Counted from the stretch's first letter, positions 1-5,824 are shown. The stretch: DNA of 7,264 nucleotides from Syntrophaceae bacterium (GCA_003508565.1 DNUI01000294.1:3634-10897); one strand, 5' to 3'. The notes: generated by a model not told the origin, from the sequence alone. A program made the numbers and translations.

Positions 1-443
1 GTTTCCTCTAAGTTACTCGCAACCGATATTTCTTTCACCAGCAAGCTCTTCGCCGTATCCATCATCTTCCTTTCGCCAAAGGATAGATTTTTATCAGACT
101 TTAGAATGAAAAGGTCCCGCAGTACTCTTGCAATTTCAAATACTGATCCCGTCTTAATCTTCTCCAGATATTCTTTATATCGTTTGTTCCATGTTTGTTT
201 ATCGATGGTAACTTCCTTGTTTCTAAGTATCTCATAAACTTTCGGAATCTCCTCTTCAGCAATGACTTCTCTTAGCCCGACAGAAGCTGCACTATTGGTG
301 GGAATCATTATCTTCATGCCATTACTCATGATCTTCATAACATAAAACTTTTGTTTACTACCCATATACTCCCTGTTCTCTATTGCTTCGATAATGCCAA
401 CACCTTGCGCTGGATACACCGCCAAATCTCCTATCTTAAACAT
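1..443 (-). CDS. CarD/CdnL-family RNA polymerase-binding regulator (3' end cut by window)
   Basis: The reverse strand from 443 encodes 147 codons without a stop, starting MFKIGDLAVYPAQGVGII and continuing with YVMKI, MIPTNSAASVGLREVI and a helical region containing TWNKRYKEYLEKI and FEIARVLRDL. This matches the CarD/CdnL/TRCF-interaction family: an N-terminal Tudor-like RNAP-interaction domain (about residues 1-60, with the VYPAQGVG turn) followed by a helical DNA-contacting domain (about 65 to 147). Family members of this size bind the RNA polymerase beta subunit and stabilise open promoter complexes, often at rRNA promoters. The start is supported by GGGTGA 5-10 bases upstream and by homology beginning at Met1. 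At 147 residues it is already close to the usual 150-170 aa length, so only a short C-terminal tail should be missing. It is a stand-alone regulator, not the RNAP-interaction module of the helicase Mfd, because it starts with its own Met at the domain edge. The gene symbol is left blank because carD and cdnL cannot be separated here. Confidence 0.9.
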   Translation of the reverse strand, partial: MFKIGDLAVYPAQGVGIIEAIENREYMGSKQKFYVMKIMSNGMKIMIPTNSAASVGLREVIAEEEIPKVYEILRNKEVTIDKQTWNKRYKEYLEKIKTGSVFEIARVLRDLFILKSDKNLSFGERKMMDTAKSLLVKEISVASNLEE

Positions 444-469
444 TTTCTTCACCCGCTCATTAATTTCGA

Positions 470-475
470 ATTATA
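470..475 (-). promoter_or_regulatory. Possible -10 box of the carD-like gene
   Basis: Read on the minus strand this is a perfect TATAAT, placed so that transcription would start about 20 bases before the ATG at 443, leaving room for the GGGTGA ribosome site. The surrounding stretch (about 465-510) is very AT-rich. No good -35 hexamer lies at 16-18 bases: the best match, TTGACT (500-505), is 24 bases away. The call rests mainly on the -10 match and its position. Confidence 0.35.
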
Positions 476-530
476 CCTAATATCATATTTTATTATAATA
501 GTCAATATATCCCAGAATGGTGAATGTGTG

Positions 531-770
531 TTATTGAATGTATCTATTCATTATTTTTAGTAAATCTTTATCCAAGTATTCCTGATCATGTACACCGTAT
601 TGATCAATCATGTTCTTGACTTTGCTGTACATATTCTTATCCGCAAAAAAGGCGCACTTATTCCACGGACAATTTCTCGTAGCACGGATAAGGAGGCTTC
701 TTGCCTCACTTGGTGGTCTTATCGGCCCCTGTTCAAAAGAATAGCCCTGTTGCATCTTTAAACAGCTCAT
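531..770 (-). pseudogene. Decayed N-terminal fragment of a radical SAM protein
   Basis: The 79-codon frame contains FEQGPIRPPSEARSLLIRATRNCPWNKC at residues 13-40. The RPPSEA and CPWNKC parts resemble the start of a group of radical SAM proteins, where this segment normally reads CxxxxCxxC and binds the [4Fe-4S] cluster. Here the third cysteine is missing: the sequence reads CAFF, then about 38 unrelated residues and a stop. The expected rest of the TIM-barrel domain, some 250 or more residues, is not found in any frame down to 531. Met6 could also be the start. A run of six T in the coding strand lies exactly where the third Cys codon would be, so slippage or deletion there is plausible. Reading TGC in that place gives an almost immediate stop, so a simple one-step repair does not restore the gene. 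I read this as a remnant that is very unlikely to work as a radical SAM enzyme. A short functional peptide is not excluded. Confidence 0.55.
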
Positions 771-781
771 CTATGGCTTCT

Positions 782-958
782 TTATAATCTCTTCCCTGCA
801 TCCATTTGGAAACCTCTCATAATGTTATCATACGCATTACCTTTTAACAGGGAAAGCTTATATTTTTCAGAATCCTTTTGACATATAACAACCTTTGAGA
901 TGTTGTTACGAGCTGCTCCCTCACAACAACATTTTGCATGGATTTTGAAAGGTCTCAT
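782..958 (-). CDS. Short Cys-rich hypothetical open frame (58 aa)
   Basis: This minus-strand frame starts ATG at 958 and ends TAA at 782. It begins MRPFKIHAKCCCEG and ends GFQMDAGKRL. The frame is open for a further 19 codons or so upstream of the ATG, back to a TAA near 1017, and that part contains GVCPLF. I do not recognise a family. A different frame just downstream reads KWMQGRDYKEAIDELFKDATG, which looks protein-like, so the region may be a decayed gene with frameshifts that led into the radical SAM fragment at 531-770. There is no clear ribosome site before the ATG. Together with the preceding entry it accounts for the 444-1031 stretch, in which I see no intact gene. Confidence 0.2.
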   Translation of the reverse strand: MRPFKIHAKCCCEGAARNNISKVVICQKDSEKYKLSLLKGNAYDNIMRGFQMDAGKRL

Positions 959-1011
959 AGTAAACAGCGGACAAACACCTGTATAATCAAAGATGATGGA
1001 AGGGAGGGCAT

Positions 1012-1035
1012 GTGATTAGTCTTTTTTTTAATCAC
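1012..1035 (-). other. Inverted repeat at the end of the nlpD-like gene
   Basis: GTGATTA (1012-1018) is perfectly complementary to TAATCAC (1029-1035), with a 10-base loop that contains the homopolymer run. The repeat overlaps the stop codon of the nlpD-like gene. No U-tract follows the stem in the minus-strand transcript, so it is not a standard intrinsic terminator. It may only be a weak end-of-gene hairpin. Confidence 0.3.
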
Positions 1036-1976
1036 GGGAGAAAGAACAAGGGGTTTCTTGCCTTATTTTTGTATCTGATTTCGAAGCTTAGGATTGCTTC
1101 CCCTTTTTTCTGCGATTTACCGAGAAAGGCAATACGACTGCCTTTTTTTACCGGATCATCTACTTTTACAATTCTTTTATTCAAATGCGTATAGACTGTA
1201 GCGTAATTGTCTTCATGTTTAATAATTATTGTTTCACCGTATTCCCTCAAAAGGGCGGAAAAAATTACTATTCCACTTGCCGCAGCAACTACTGATGCGC
1301 CGTCCTTTGCCGCTATTTTAATCCCATTATAATACATACCATTCGGTTGGATGCCATACTTCGCACGCAATTTACCCTTCACGGGCCATATGAAGCGTTC
1401 CTTGTCGAACTTTATTTTATCAGAACCAACCCCATTAGTTTTATGCACAACCTGTTTTCCCGCCTCCTGCTTTGGAGGCTCTATGGCAACCACTGCCGGA
1501 GGGGCATCTATTTTTTTTGCAGGTGCATCCTTTGCTTCAACTTTGGTCTGTGTCTCAACCTCCGCTTTACGCTTTGAAATATCCCGTGTTGATAAAACCT
1601 TAGGCTTCGACGGTATATTATTTACCGACGCCTCTTTTTCCCCTGGTTTGAGCACGGAAGATTTCCCTTCTCTTGGTGAAGGTTGCGGGGGTTTTATATG
1701 AGGTCCCGTTTCTCTCACCGAAGAAATGACATCATCCATAACCTGGTCAGCATCAGGAATAAACAGCACACTATCAAGTTCTATAAGGTTTGGATCCGTA
1801 ATATTATTCGCTTCTGCCAGTTCCTGAATCTTAATATCATACGCTTTGGCAATGCTCCAAAGAGTTTCACCACCCTTCACCCGATGGTATACCCCTTTGG
1901 TTTTCATATGAAGACCTGTGCAACCACACAGTAGATTCATGAGAAGAAATGCGGTGATGATGAGGCGCCAGGCCAT
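1032..1976 (-). CDS. nlpD: NlpD-like lipoprotein: LysM plus degenerate LytM (M23) domain
   Basis: The protein has 314 residues from ATG 1976. A lipoprotein signal runs MAWRLIITAFLLMNLLCGC, with Cys19 as the likely lipidated residue, so it should sit in the outer membrane or face the periplasm. A LysM peptidoglycan-binding domain covers about 30-74 (GGETLWSIAKAYDI, LFIP). A long Pro/Lys/Glu-rich linker follows, then a LytM/M23 fold at about 190-314. The fold is degenerate: the first metal histidine and aspartate site reads YNGIKI (about 216-221) and the normal HLHFE reads ILSFE (about 296-300), so zinc-dependent cleavage is not expected. This layout, and the ending FEIRYKNKARNP, match NlpD/EnvC-type activators of cell-division amidases. 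The gene follows pcm, as in the classic surE-pcm-nlpD-rpoS order. The same frame stays open up to 2174, but that stretch crosses a stem-loop element and lacks signal features, so the lipoprotein start is preferred. The ribosome site before 1976 is weak. Confidence 0.87.
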   Translation of the reverse strand: MAWRLIITAFLLMNLLCGCTGLHMKTKGVYHRVKGGETLWSIAKAYDIKIQELAEANNITDPNLIELDSVLFIPDADQVMDDVISSVRETGPHIKPPQPSPREGKSSVLKPGEKEASVNNIPSKPKVLSTRDISKRKAEVETQTKVEAKDAPAKKIDAPPAVVAIEPPKQEAGKQVVHKTNGVGSDKIKFDKERFIWPVKGKLRAKYGIQPNGMYYNGIKIAAKDGASVVAAASGIVIFSALLREYGETIIIKHEDNYATVYTHLNKRIVKVDDPVKKGSRIAFLGKSQKKGEAILSFEIRYKNKARNPLFFLP

Positions 1977-2089
1977 AGTAAGTCTATAAGGATTATTTAC
2001 TTTCAAGATGTAATTTGAAGCTCTCCGCGGTAGACTGCGGAAAATTTTCGATCCGTAAGGAATGATAATTCTAACCATTAGCTCGCTTA

Positions 2090-2109
2090 CCCCACAGGAA
2101 GCCGCGGGG
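2090..2109 (-). repeat. GC-rich stem-loop between pcm and nlpD
   Basis: On the minus-strand transcript CCCCGCGG pairs with CTGTGGGG (8 pairs, two of them G-U) around a CTTC loop. With small bulges the pairing extends outward through CGC-A-TT on one side and AA-GCG on the other. It lies in the 152-base gap between the pcm stop (2129) and the nlpD-like start (1976). No U-run follows, so termination is unlikely. It resembles a REP-like intergenic palindrome, or could act as an mRNA stability or processing element. Confidence 0.45.
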
Positions 2110-2128
2110 AATGCGTTCGCCTCTGGAT

Positions 2129-2785
2129 TCAATACCCCCACCCATATTCTCCAATAAGATCTACAAAACGACATCCGCCGAGATCTTCCTTTTTAACATC
2201 ATTCACGCCCTCGGACAACCGTGTCAATTTAACAAGCACCTGAGAATGCCGCCCCCCCACAGGTACGACAAGCCTTCCTCCTACAGTGAGTTGCGATACT
2301 AATGTTTTTGGTATTTCCGGCGCACCGGCTGTCACCATTATGGCATCAAAGGGGGCCTCATCTTTCCATCCCAATGTTCCATCCCCTACCCTGATTGCCA
2401 CGTTATAATAATTAAGCGCCTCAAGAAGTCTCCTTGCTTCACCAGCAAGTGACGCAATACGATCAATGGAAAACACATGATCGACAAGTTCTGCTAATAT
2501 GGCGGCCTGATACCCTGAACCCGTTCCGATTTCCAGAACTTTTTCAGTCCCTGCAAGTTCCAGTGCTTCCGTCATAAGAGCCACGATATAGGGTTGCGAT
2601 ATAGTCTGTCCTCCGTCTATGGGAAGAGGATTATCATTGTATGCCTGGTCTCTCAATGCTTCATTCACGAAGAGATGCCTGGGAACCTTCTCCATGGCTT
2701 TGAGAACCCGCGGATCCCTGACTCCCCTCGCTCTAATCTGGGAATCCACCATTTTTATTCTCTGTTTTATATATCGGTCTATCAT
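2129..2785 (-). CDS. pcm: Protein-L-isoaspartate O-methyltransferase
   Basis: The 218-residue product transfers a methyl group from S-adenosylmethionine to the carboxyl group of L-isoaspartyl residues, which starts repair of age-damaged proteins in the cytoplasm. The family signature GGQTISQPYIVALM is at 58-71. The SAM-binding motif I, VLEIGTGSGYQAAIL, is at 83-97. The acidic residue after strand 2 is Asp108 (VFSIDR). Later motifs VGDGT (133-137), APFDAIMVTAGAPEIP (144-159) and a C-terminal RFVDLIGEYGW are all present. Length is normal for the bacterial enzyme. The ATG at 2785 overlaps the stop of the upstream gene in an ATGA arrangement, which points to translational coupling and supports this start over the internal Met12. 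The nlpD-like gene follows in the same direction, as in enterobacteria; surE, often the partner upstream, is not in this window. Confidence 0.95.
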   Translation of the reverse strand: MIDRYIKQRIKMVDSQIRARGVRDPRVLKAMEKVPRHLFVNEALRDQAYNDNPLPIDGGQTISQPYIVALMTEALELAGTEKVLEIGTGSGYQAAILAELVDHVFSIDRIASLAGEARRLLEALNYYNVAIRVGDGTLGWKDEAPFDAIMVTAGAPEIPKTLVSQLTVGGRLVVPVGGRHSQVLVKLTRLSEGVNDVKKEDLGGCRFVDLIGEYGWGY

Positions 2786-3183
2786 ACGTCTCGAAGGTAC
2801 TTCTTCCTGGGGGGTATCTTGTATATTTCTTCGACCCAGTGATGCCGTCGCATACCCATCGCCTCTCTGGTTACAATCAGGTAATAGTACCTCAACTTGG
2901 CATACTCCCTGGCGTGATTGTATTGGCCTATCTCTCCATTAATTTCTTGCACAATTTTTCTTCTCAAAGAAACGAACTCGCCACTATTACGTGCATCCCT
3001 GCATTTTTTTTGGAGATAGCTGAAATGTTGAAGCTGATCTTCAATACGATGCTCTATCATCGTCATTTTTTCAAGTGCGATATTGAGCTTTTCACCGGCA
3101 CGGCCAAGGACCGCTGCCCGCTCCTGCAACATTTCTTCTCGCAGGATATTCTCTGCATCCTTCTCTTTGTCAACCTTCAACAT
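2782..3183 (-). CDS. Small charged, mostly helical protein of unknown function
   Basis: The 133-residue protein is rich in Lys, Glu, Arg and Gln, with heptad-like stretches at about 8-65 (LREEMLQERAAVLGRAGEKL, MIEHRIEDQLQHF) and 70-108, so a coiled coil is likely. It has no signal peptide or membrane segment. The C-terminal part is basic with aromatics (RRHHWVEEIY, PPRKKYLRDV). Size and helical nature recall FliJ/YscO-type export chaperones, but I do not see a typical FliJ N-terminus and there are no flagellar genes nearby, so I do not assign it. A good ribosome site, AAAGG, precedes the ATG by about 6 bases. It is the first gene of the operon with pcm and the nlpD-like gene, and its TGA overlaps the pcm ATG. 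That coupling suggests it is expressed with a protein-repair and cell-envelope unit. Confidence 0.75.
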   Translation of the reverse strand: MLKVDKEKDAENILREEMLQERAAVLGRAGEKLNIALEKMTMIEHRIEDQLQHFSYLQKKCRDARNSGEFVSLRRKIVQEINGEIGQYNHAREYAKLRYYYLIVTREAMGMRRHHWVEEIYKIPPRKKYLRDV

Positions 3184-3243
3184 TGTAACCTTTTTCTATT
3201 ATTTAATCATGTAGATTTATCACTTGACTGCTGAATTTTCAAT

Positions 3244-3273
3244 ATAAAAGGCCACCTCTTAACGCAATGACAA
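3244..3273 (-). promoter_or_regulatory. Possible promoter of the pcm-nlpD operon
   Basis: Read on the minus strand, TTGTCA (3268-3273) is followed after 18 bases by TTTTAT (3244-3249). Both are fair sigma70-type hexamers at acceptable spacing. The predicted start is about 50 bases before the ATG at 3183 and falls in the divergent gap between this operon and the mutase gene. Confidence 0.35.
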
Positions 3274-3291
3274 ACTTTCACTTTACAGTTT

Positions 3292-3300
3292 TGTTATATT
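3292..3300 (+). promoter_or_regulatory. Possible extended -10 element of the mutase gene
   Basis: TGTTATATT fits an extended -10 (TGn followed by TATATT). There is no good -35 hexamer at the usual distance. The predicted start is about 75 bases before ATG 3381. This is a weak call that rests on the motif and on its position in the divergent intergenic gap. Confidence 0.25.
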
Positions 3301-3380
3301 TCGTTAGGAATTGTTTGTAGTATGTTGTTTTGCTCACATACGGCAAAGTGATACCTGCAAATTTCACGCATAGGAAGAAG

Positions 3381-4976
3381 ATGATCGTGCTCAGTGCCAG
3401 ATTCGCCATGTCTCAAACCGTAAGAAATGCCTACCGGGAAGGGAAAGAAGAAGAAACGCTGCCTCCCCTTGTAGCAATCGACCATACCGGCAAACCCTTG
3501 GGAAGGTTTAAAAAGGGTGATGCCGTTATATTTTATAACATCAGGGGAGAAAGAGAGATAGAACTCTCCCGAAGCCTTTTAGAAGCAGGATTCGATGAAT
3601 TTCCTGTCGTACGTGATCTCAATCTCCATTTCGCCACCATGATTGAATATCACAAAGAACTCCACGCCCACGTCGCCTTTCCCCCGGACGATGTAATCGA
3701 AGACACATTAAGTGACATTATCGCGCGTCACCACCTCACGCAGGCGAAGATCACAGAATCTGAAAAGGCGATTCACGTCACATATTTTCTCAACGGAAAG
3801 AACAGTGAAATCCCGCGGGGAGAAGAAAGGGTCATCGTGCCGACCAGGAAAGATATTGCCCTCTTTGACGAAGCTCCGGAAATGTCCATCCATGCCGTTA
3901 CGGAAGCAGCCATAGAAAAAATTTGTGAACCTTCCTGCCATTATATATTCGTTAATCTGCCCAATGTCGATGTTGTCGGTCATATTGAAAATGAAGGTGC
4001 CATCATCCGTGCTGTTGAGGCTGTGGACGCGTGCATGGGCCGTATCGTCAAAGCGGCGCTGGAAAAAGGACTTGTCACCATTGTCACCGCCGATCACGGC
4101 ACCGTGGAAAAATGGTTTTATCCGGACGGCGCTATCGACACGGGACACACGGACAGCCCCGTCCCCTTTATCTATGTCCATCAAAATCATCATGATGTAC
4201 GCCTGCGGGGAGAAGGAGAACTCTCGGATGTCGCCCCTACTGTGTTAGACATTATGAACATCCCCAAGCCGGCGCACATGACAGGGCGTTCATTGATAGA
4301 CAATCCCCCTTCAAGAACTGCGGGTGAAAAGCGGCGTGTTCTCCTTCTGATCCTCGACGGCTGGGGTGAAAACAATAGTAATGAAGGAAATCTAATCGCC
4401 CGTGCCCATACACCCTCCATGGACAGGCTTAAAAAAACGTACCCCCATACACTGCTTAAAGCCTCTGGAGAGGCCGTCGGCCTCCCTCCGGGAACGGTCG
4501 GCAACTCAGAGGCAGGACATCTCCACATAGGCGCCGGAAGAAGGATTTATGCTGACAGGGTGAAAATAGACCGTTCCATCTCCGATGGATCATTTTATCA
4601 AAACGATGCATTCCTCCATGTTATCCGCACCGCGAAAGACGGGGGGACCGCTCTTCACCTTCTCGGCATCGTGTCGTTTTTCAGCTCTCATGGATCAGTC
4701 GATCATCTTTTCGCCCTGATGGACCTCGCAAAGAGGGAAGGAATGAGGAACGTTTTTATTCATGCCATGCTGGGCAGGCGGGGAGAGTTGCCCGAGAGCG
4801 GGGCAAATTATATTGAGAAGGTGGAGAAAAAGGCTGAGGAGATCAATCTGGGAAAGGTTGTCTCGGTAATCGGCAGGTACTGGTCCATGGATCGTGAGGA
4901 GAACTGGGACAGGATCGAAAAGACATACCGCATGTTAGTACACGGGGAGGGAACCCCCGTGAAGCTGCCCGCCTGA
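3381..4976 (+). CDS. gpmI: Circularly permuted cofactor-independent phosphoglycerate mutase
   Basis: The family (iPGM, alkaline phosphatase superfamily) interconverts 3- and 2-phosphoglycerate in glycolysis and gluconeogenesis using two Mn ions and a phosphoserine. The 531-residue product has the family blocks in swapped order. Residues about 14-306 match the normally C-terminal part: GDAVIFYNIRGERE, ESEKAIHVTYFLNGK, NVDVVGH, TADHGTVE, GHTDSPVPF, DVAPTVLDIM and MTGRSLI. A linker (307-319) leads to the normally N-terminal part: LLLILDGWG, YPHTLLKASGEAVGLP, VGNSEAGH, GRYWSMDREENWDR, ending at HGEG. Metal and nucleophile positions (DGWG Asp, NSE Ser, NVD Asp, VGH His, ADH Asp-His, GHT His) and substrate arginines in NIRGER and GRY..DR are kept. 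Usual SDGGVHSH reads SFFSSHGS and DGRD reads GRRG. Total length is close to the usual 510-550. ATG 3381 is chosen because AGGAAG precedes it and homology begins just after; a TTG at 3330 in frame has no ribosome site. Mutase activity is likely but unproven. Confidence 0.9.
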   Translation: MIVLSARFAMSQTVRNAYREGKEEETLPPLVAIDHTGKPLGRFKKGDAVIFYNIRGEREIELSRSLLEAGFDEFPVVRDLNLHFATMIEYHKELHAHVAFPPDDVIEDTLSDIIARHHLTQAKITESEKAIHVTYFLNGKNSEIPRGEERVIVPTRKDIALFDEAPEMSIHAVTEAAIEKICEPSCHYIFVNLPNVDVVGHIENEGAIIRAVEAVDACMGRIVKAALEKGLVTIVTADHGTVEKWFYPDGAIDTGHTDSPVPFIYVHQNHHDVRLRGEGELSDVAPTVLDIMNIPKPAHMTGRSLIDNPPSRTAGEKRRVLLLILDGWGENNSNEGNLIARAHTPSMDRLKKTYPHTLLKASGEAVGLPPGTVGNSEAGHLHIGAGRRIYADRVKIDRSISDGSFYQNDAFLHVIRTAKDGGTALHLLGIVSFFSSHGSVDHLFALMDLAKREGMRNVFIHAMLGRRGELPESGANYIEKVEKKAEEINLGKVVSVIGRYWSMDREENWDRIEKTYRMLVHGEGTPVKLPA

Positions 4977-5013
4977 AGGCGGGACTTTACCTCTGGGGGA
5001 CACAGTCCCTCAG
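4941..5013 (+). other. Cluster of three stem-loops at the end of the mutase gene
   Basis: Three hairpins stand close together: CACGGGG/CCCCGTG (4941-4947 with 4955-4961), CCCGCC/GGCGGG around TGAA (4968-4983, containing the stop codon), and CTGGGGGAC/GTCCCTCAG around ACA (4993-5013, one G-T pair). None is followed by a T-run, so classic intrinsic termination is not supported. They could stabilise the mRNA end or be REP-like palindromes. The last few residues of the mutase (TPVKLPA) are encoded inside this structure. Confidence 0.45.
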
Positions 5014-5043
5014 GCTCCCTAAATGATAATACCCATTGGGTTA

Positions 5044-5064
5044 CAAAGGGGCAAAAACCCTTTG
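5044..5064 (+). other. Stem-loop just upstream of the macrodomain ribosome site
   Basis: CAAAGGG (5044-5050) pairs with CCCTTTG (5058-5064) around a 7-base A-rich loop. The Shine-Dalgarno AAAGGAG of the next gene starts three bases later (5067-5073), 7 bases before ATG 5081. The stem could influence access of the ribosome to that site, but the ribosome site itself is not paired within it. Confidence 0.35.
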
Positions 5065-5080
5065 AGAAAGGAGTTATGCG

Positions 5081-5611
5081 ATGGAAGTAAAGATTAACAA
5101 TTCGACGCTTGCCCTTGCTGAGGGAGATATCACCAATGAATCAACGGACGCCATCGTCAACGCCGCGAACACGAGACTCGCAGGAGGAGCAGGCGTAGAC
5201 GGCGCCATACACCGCGCAGGCGGACCGTCCATCATGGAGGCGTGCCGGAAAATCGGCGGTTGTCCCACGGGACAGGCGGTCATCACCACCGGGGGAAACC
5301 TCAGGGCAAAATATGTCATCCATACAGTAGGACCTGTCTACCAGGGAGGCAACAAAGGGGAGGCGGCGCTCCTGAAAAGCGCCCATATGGAGAGCCTTAA
5401 ACTTGCTTCCGCCAAAAAGCTCAAGAGCATCTCCTTCCCGGCCATCAGTACCGGTGTCTATGGCTATCCAGTGAATGAAGCGGCGCAGATCGCCCTTAAG
5501 ACGGCCATGGATTACCTCAAGGAACATGGTGATATCGAGCTGGTGCGCTTTGTGCTCTTCGGCCGCACAACATACGACATCTTTGCCGAGGAACTGAATA
5601 AACTGATATAA
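5081..5611 (+). CDS. Macrodomain protein, MacroD/YmdB-like ADP-ribose hydrolase
   Basis: The 176-residue protein is a single macrodomain with no signal peptide, so it should be cytoplasmic. MacroD-type members bind ADP-ribose and remove O-acetyl or protein-linked ADP-ribose. Signature blocks are: GDIT (15-18), DAIVNAANTRLAGGAGVDGAIHRAGG (23-48) carrying the Asn residues (27, 30) and the Asp40 that position catalytic water and the distal ribose in this class, then CPTGQAVITTGG (61-72), KYVIHTVGP (77-85) and the phosphate loop SISFPAISTGVYGYP (116-130). Length and motif order are typical of E. coli YmdB. A strong AAAGGAG 7 bases before the ATG supports this start. It follows the mutase gene by about 100 bases on the same strand and may share its transcript. 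It shows no fusion to a toxin, sirtuin or NADAR partner, and no ADP-ribosyltransferase is visible in the window. Substrate specificity cannot be read from the sequence. Confidence 0.93.
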   Translation: MEVKINNSTLALAEGDITNESTDAIVNAANTRLAGGAGVDGAIHRAGGPSIMEACRKIGGCPTGQAVITTGGNLRAKYVIHTVGPVYQGGNKGEAALLKSAHMESLKLASAKKLKSISFPAISTGVYGYPVNEAAQIALKTAMDYLKEHGDIELVRFVLFGRTTYDIFAEELNKLI

Positions 5612-5640
5612 CATCTTCCGGTGATTCCCTCTTGAATAAA

Positions 5641-5657
5641 GGGGATAGAGTTTCCCC
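5641..5657 (+). other. Small inverted repeat after the macrodomain gene
   Basis: GGGGA (5641-5645) pairs with TCCCC (5653-5657) around a 7-base loop, 30 bases past the macrodomain stop. A longer-range pair, CTTCCGG (5614-5620) with CCGGAAG (5702-5708), encloses it. No T-run follows in the plus direction. It may mark the end of the transcript, but that is uncertain. Confidence 0.25.
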
Positions 5658-5724
5658 GCCGTGTGGGTATCACTACACATGCATGATATTCGCCCCTGTG
5701 GGCCGGAAGAAAAAAACGGACGCA

Positions 5725-5799
5725 ATGAGAGAGGAGAGGAGTATGTTTCCGCCATCCTCCGTGCTGAACCCCAATATATTGTGGACAGTTTTTTATTGA
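5725..5799 (+). CDS. Possible 24-codon small ORF before the kinase promoter
   Basis: The frame starts at ATG 5725 (or at ATG 5743, same frame) and ends TGA at 5797-5799. The second ATG has a very good purine-rich site, GGAGAGGAG, immediately upstream. The peptide would end NPNILWTVFY. The stop codon lies inside the -35 box of the kinase promoter. I do not recognise it; it may be a chance frame or a remnant. Confidence 0.15.
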   Translation: MREERSMFPPSSVLNPNILWTVFY

Positions 5800-5824
5800 C
5801 ATACAATAATGATTTCCCTATACT
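5796..5824 (+). promoter_or_regulatory. Near-consensus sigma70 promoter for the kinase gene
   Basis: A perfect -35 TTGACA (5796-5801) is followed after exactly 17 bases by TATACT (5819-5824), one mismatch from TATAAT. Transcription would start near 5831, giving a leader of about 40 bases before ATG 5871. It is the best promoter match in the window and indicates that the kinase gene is transcribed on its own, separately from the macrodomain gene. Confidence 0.75.

Noticed and set aside
1977..2174. A 66-residue N-terminal extension of the NlpD-like protein from an ATG at 2174
   Set aside because: It overlaps the pcm 3' end and the stem-loop element, and would bury the lipoprotein signal in the middle of the chain.
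3224..3248. TTGACT and TATAAA as a plus-strand promoter for the mutase
   Set aside because: Only 13 bases separate the hexamers, too short for a sigma70 promoter.
3330..3380. Longer mutase start at TTG 3330
   Set aside because: No ribosome site at a workable distance; the added residues precede the family homology, while ATG 3381 has AGGAAG just upstream.
3708..4528. Minus-strand frames of 161 and 112 codons within the mutase gene
   Set aside because: They mirror the codon structure of the mutase and have no family features of their own.
5141..5806. A 221-codon minus-strand frame across the macrodomain gene
   Set aside because: It is antisense to a clear macrodomain coding sequence and its translation shows no recognisable domain.
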